64,000 nucleotides of DNA, from positions 1,302,001-1,366,000 of the forward strand of contig NZ_WACG01000001.1 in NCBI RefSeq assembly GCF_009193255.1, in the 5' to 3' direction. This document shows positions 62,932 through 64,000 of this stretch, piece after piece (positions within the stretch are counted from its first letter, which is position 1; each line of letters starts with the position of its first letter). Both the position numbers and the translations under genes were made by a program. This DNA is from Arthrobacter koreensis (GTDB lineage Bacteria; Actinomycetota; Actinomycetes; Actinomycetales; Micrococcaceae). A model generated the notes under the pieces. It saw nothing but the letters and a program-made list of their open reading frames with translations, was not told the origin of the DNA and did no database searches.

Positions 62932-63687
62932 ATGGGCTTCAAGACCAACAGCGCACTCCGGCTTGCCGGCGGTGCCGTCTTTGACCGCGACGGCCGTCCC
63001 AAGACCCATATTGCCAGGGGCATCGAGCGGGCCGTTGAGGTCCAGCGGCCCCTGGTCCTGGCCAACATTCGGCGGCTGCAGCGCAAGCACCCGAATGCGT
63101 CGGCCGCAGAGCTGGTGAAGATCCTGGAGCACCACTACCTCGCCGCAGTCTCCGGCGGGGGAGCAGCGGTTGGCGCCACTGCGATTGTTCCGGCAGTTGG
63201 CACCGCAGCGGCGCTGGGGCTTTCAGTGGCAGCCACCGTTGGCTTCCTGGAAGCGACGGCGCTGTACGCCCAGTCCGTGGCTGAGCTGCACGGCGTGCGC
63301 CTGCAGGACCCGGACCGGTCCCGCACCGTGGTCATGGCGATCATGCTCGGCGAAGAGGGAACGGCCATGATGCAGCAGCTCAGCAAGGGCCAGCCCTGGG
63401 GGAGCGCGCTGGGCGGGGCGTCCTCGGGCATGCTCGGCAGCATCGGCTCCACTATCCGCAAGCAGTTCCTCAAGAAGATGCTCGCCCGGCAGGGATCCGT
63501 GATCGTGGGACGTGCGCTGCCCCTGGGCGTCGGTGCCGTGATTGGCGGTGCCGGCAACTACACCATGGGCCGCTCGGTGATCAAGGCTGCGCACCGGGCA
63601 TTCGGTGAAGCACCCGATACCATTCCCGGAGAACTCGCCGCTGAAATCATGGATCTGCCGGACAGCCGCAGCAGCGAACGCAGCTAA
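62932..63687 (+). CDS. EcsC-like membrane-associated protein
   Basis: 251 residues. The central region IVPAVGTAAALGLSVAATVGFLEATALYAQSVAELHGV and the following RTVVMAIMLGEEG recall EcsC-family proteins, and a second hydrophobic Gly-rich segment lies near 200-215 (GVGAVIGGAGNYTMG). Helical, membrane-associated, function unknown; the family call is tentative. AAGGAG before the ATG. Convergent with the DUF445 gene. Confidence 0.65.
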   Translation: MGFKTNSALRLAGGAVFDRDGRPKTHIARGIERAVEVQRPLVLANIRRLQRKHPNASAAELVKILEHHYLAAVSGGGAAVGATAIVPAVGTAAALGLSVAATVGFLEATALYAQSVAELHGVRLQDPDRSRTVVMAIMLGEEGTAMMQQLSKGQPWGSALGGASSGMLGSIGSTIRKQFLKKMLARQGSVIVGRALPLGVGAVIGGAGNYTMGRSVIKAAHRAFGEAPDTIPGELAAEIMDLPDSRSSERS

Positions 63688-63700
63688 CCCGGCTGGTGCG

Positions 63701-64000
63701 CTAGCCGAAGATGGCGTGGGCCACCGAGAAGATGGCCAGTCCTGCCAACGAACCCACTACCGTTCCGTTGATTCGGATGAACTGCAGGTCCTTGCCCACC
63801 TGCAGCTCAATCTTCTCCGACGTCTCCTGGGCGTCCCAGCGTTCAACGGTTTCGGTGATGACGCCGGCAATATCCTTGCGGTACGTCCGCACCAGGTAGC
63901 CGGCGGCGTCGCCCACGTAGGCGTTGACCTTCGCGGCGAGTTCGGGTTCAGCCACCAGCCGGGTCCCGAAGTCCTGGACGGCAGACTTGAAGTTGGCGGT
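63701..64000 (-). CDS. DUF445 family membrane protein, C-terminal part (partial)
   Basis: The last 99 codons of a gene that begins beyond the window. The visible part ends with VERWDAQETSEKIELQVGKD, then LQFIRINGTVVGSLAGLAIF, a conserved DUF445 (YjiN-like) ending with the single C-terminal membrane helix. Function unknown; usually a large coiled-coil membrane protein of about 400 residues. Confidence 0.85.
   Translation of the reverse strand, partial: TANFKSAVQDFGTRLVAEPELAAKVNAYVGDAAGYLVRTYRKDIAGVITETVERWDAQETSEKIELQVGKDLQFIRINGTVVGSLAGLAIFSVAHAIFG

Overview
The window is a GC-rich actinobacterial chromosome segment, most likely from Arthrobacter or a close relative in the Micrococcaceae. 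The evidence is the coding style (many GTG starts, 1-4 base gene overlaps, leaderless genes) and the actinobacterial gene order: tilS-hpt-ftsH-folEPBK-DUF3180-PH-domain pair-panC-lysS-lsr2-clpC, and mutY/disA-radA. It is dense core genome. I see no insertion sequence, prophage, CRISPR array, rRNA or replication origin. There is one tRNA (Lys, anticodon TTT).

Layout. 1-9.6 kb: the end of an SDR gene and an aldehyde dehydrogenase, phosphoglucomutase, a three-gene ABC importer (lipoprotein, permease, ATPase) with a CRP/GlxR-type box in its promoter, a POT-family peptide transporter and an amidase. 9.7-16.4 kb: rhodanese-pheA-topoisomerase IB, a small acidic protein, diacylglycerol kinase-like, serS, a HAD phosphatase and a SatD-like protein. 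16.5-21.8 kb: inorganic pyrophosphatase divergent from a D-Ala-D-Ala carboxypeptidase, then a zinc metalloprotease, tilS and hpt. 22-33.3 kb: ftsH, the folate operon folE-P-B-K running into DUF3180, two PH-domain membrane proteins, a DUF2520 protein and panC, then lysS, a small membrane protein and lsr2. 33.3-41.2 kb: clpC, an ArgA-type acetyltransferase, csbD, dhaKLM, mutY and an anchored secreted protein. 41.2-51.2 kb: disA, radA, a FUSC protein, pstSCAB behind a PHO box, and PiT with its DUF47 partner. 51.4-56.2 kb is the least understood part: a hypothetical gene, tRNA-Lys, a haem-oxygenase-like iron enzyme coupled to a CDGSH Fe-S protein, a small membrane/coiled-coil protein, and a duplicated-HTH regulator translationally coupled to a seven-helix membrane protein. 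56.2-61.6 kb: a fructose PTS operon (fruK-fruA-ptsI-ptsH) that also carries the general PTS proteins. 61.7-64 kb: an esterase, a GlsB/YeaQ protein, an EcsC-like protein and the end of a DUF445 protein.

The genes connect in places. EI and HPr from the fructose operon probably feed phosphate to DhaM, which has its own HPr domain, for dihydroxyacetone phosphorylation. pstSCAB and PiT-DUF47 give high- and low-affinity phosphate uptake. MutY, DisA and RadA are DNA-integrity functions.

The most interesting signals are not protein genes. (1) A dispersed family of long hairpins keeps near-constant outer arms (AGATGACAGAAACTGC or AGGCCAGTTACGGC types) while the inner stem changes with compensating bases; it sits just after genes at six places. 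(2) A palindrome TAAG-N4-CTTA lies 55-90 bases upstream of three unlinked small stress-type genes. (3) A TAnnnT box lies exactly six bases before many start codons, marking leaderless genes. (4) There is an uncharacterised duplicated-HTH/seven-helix membrane protein pair.
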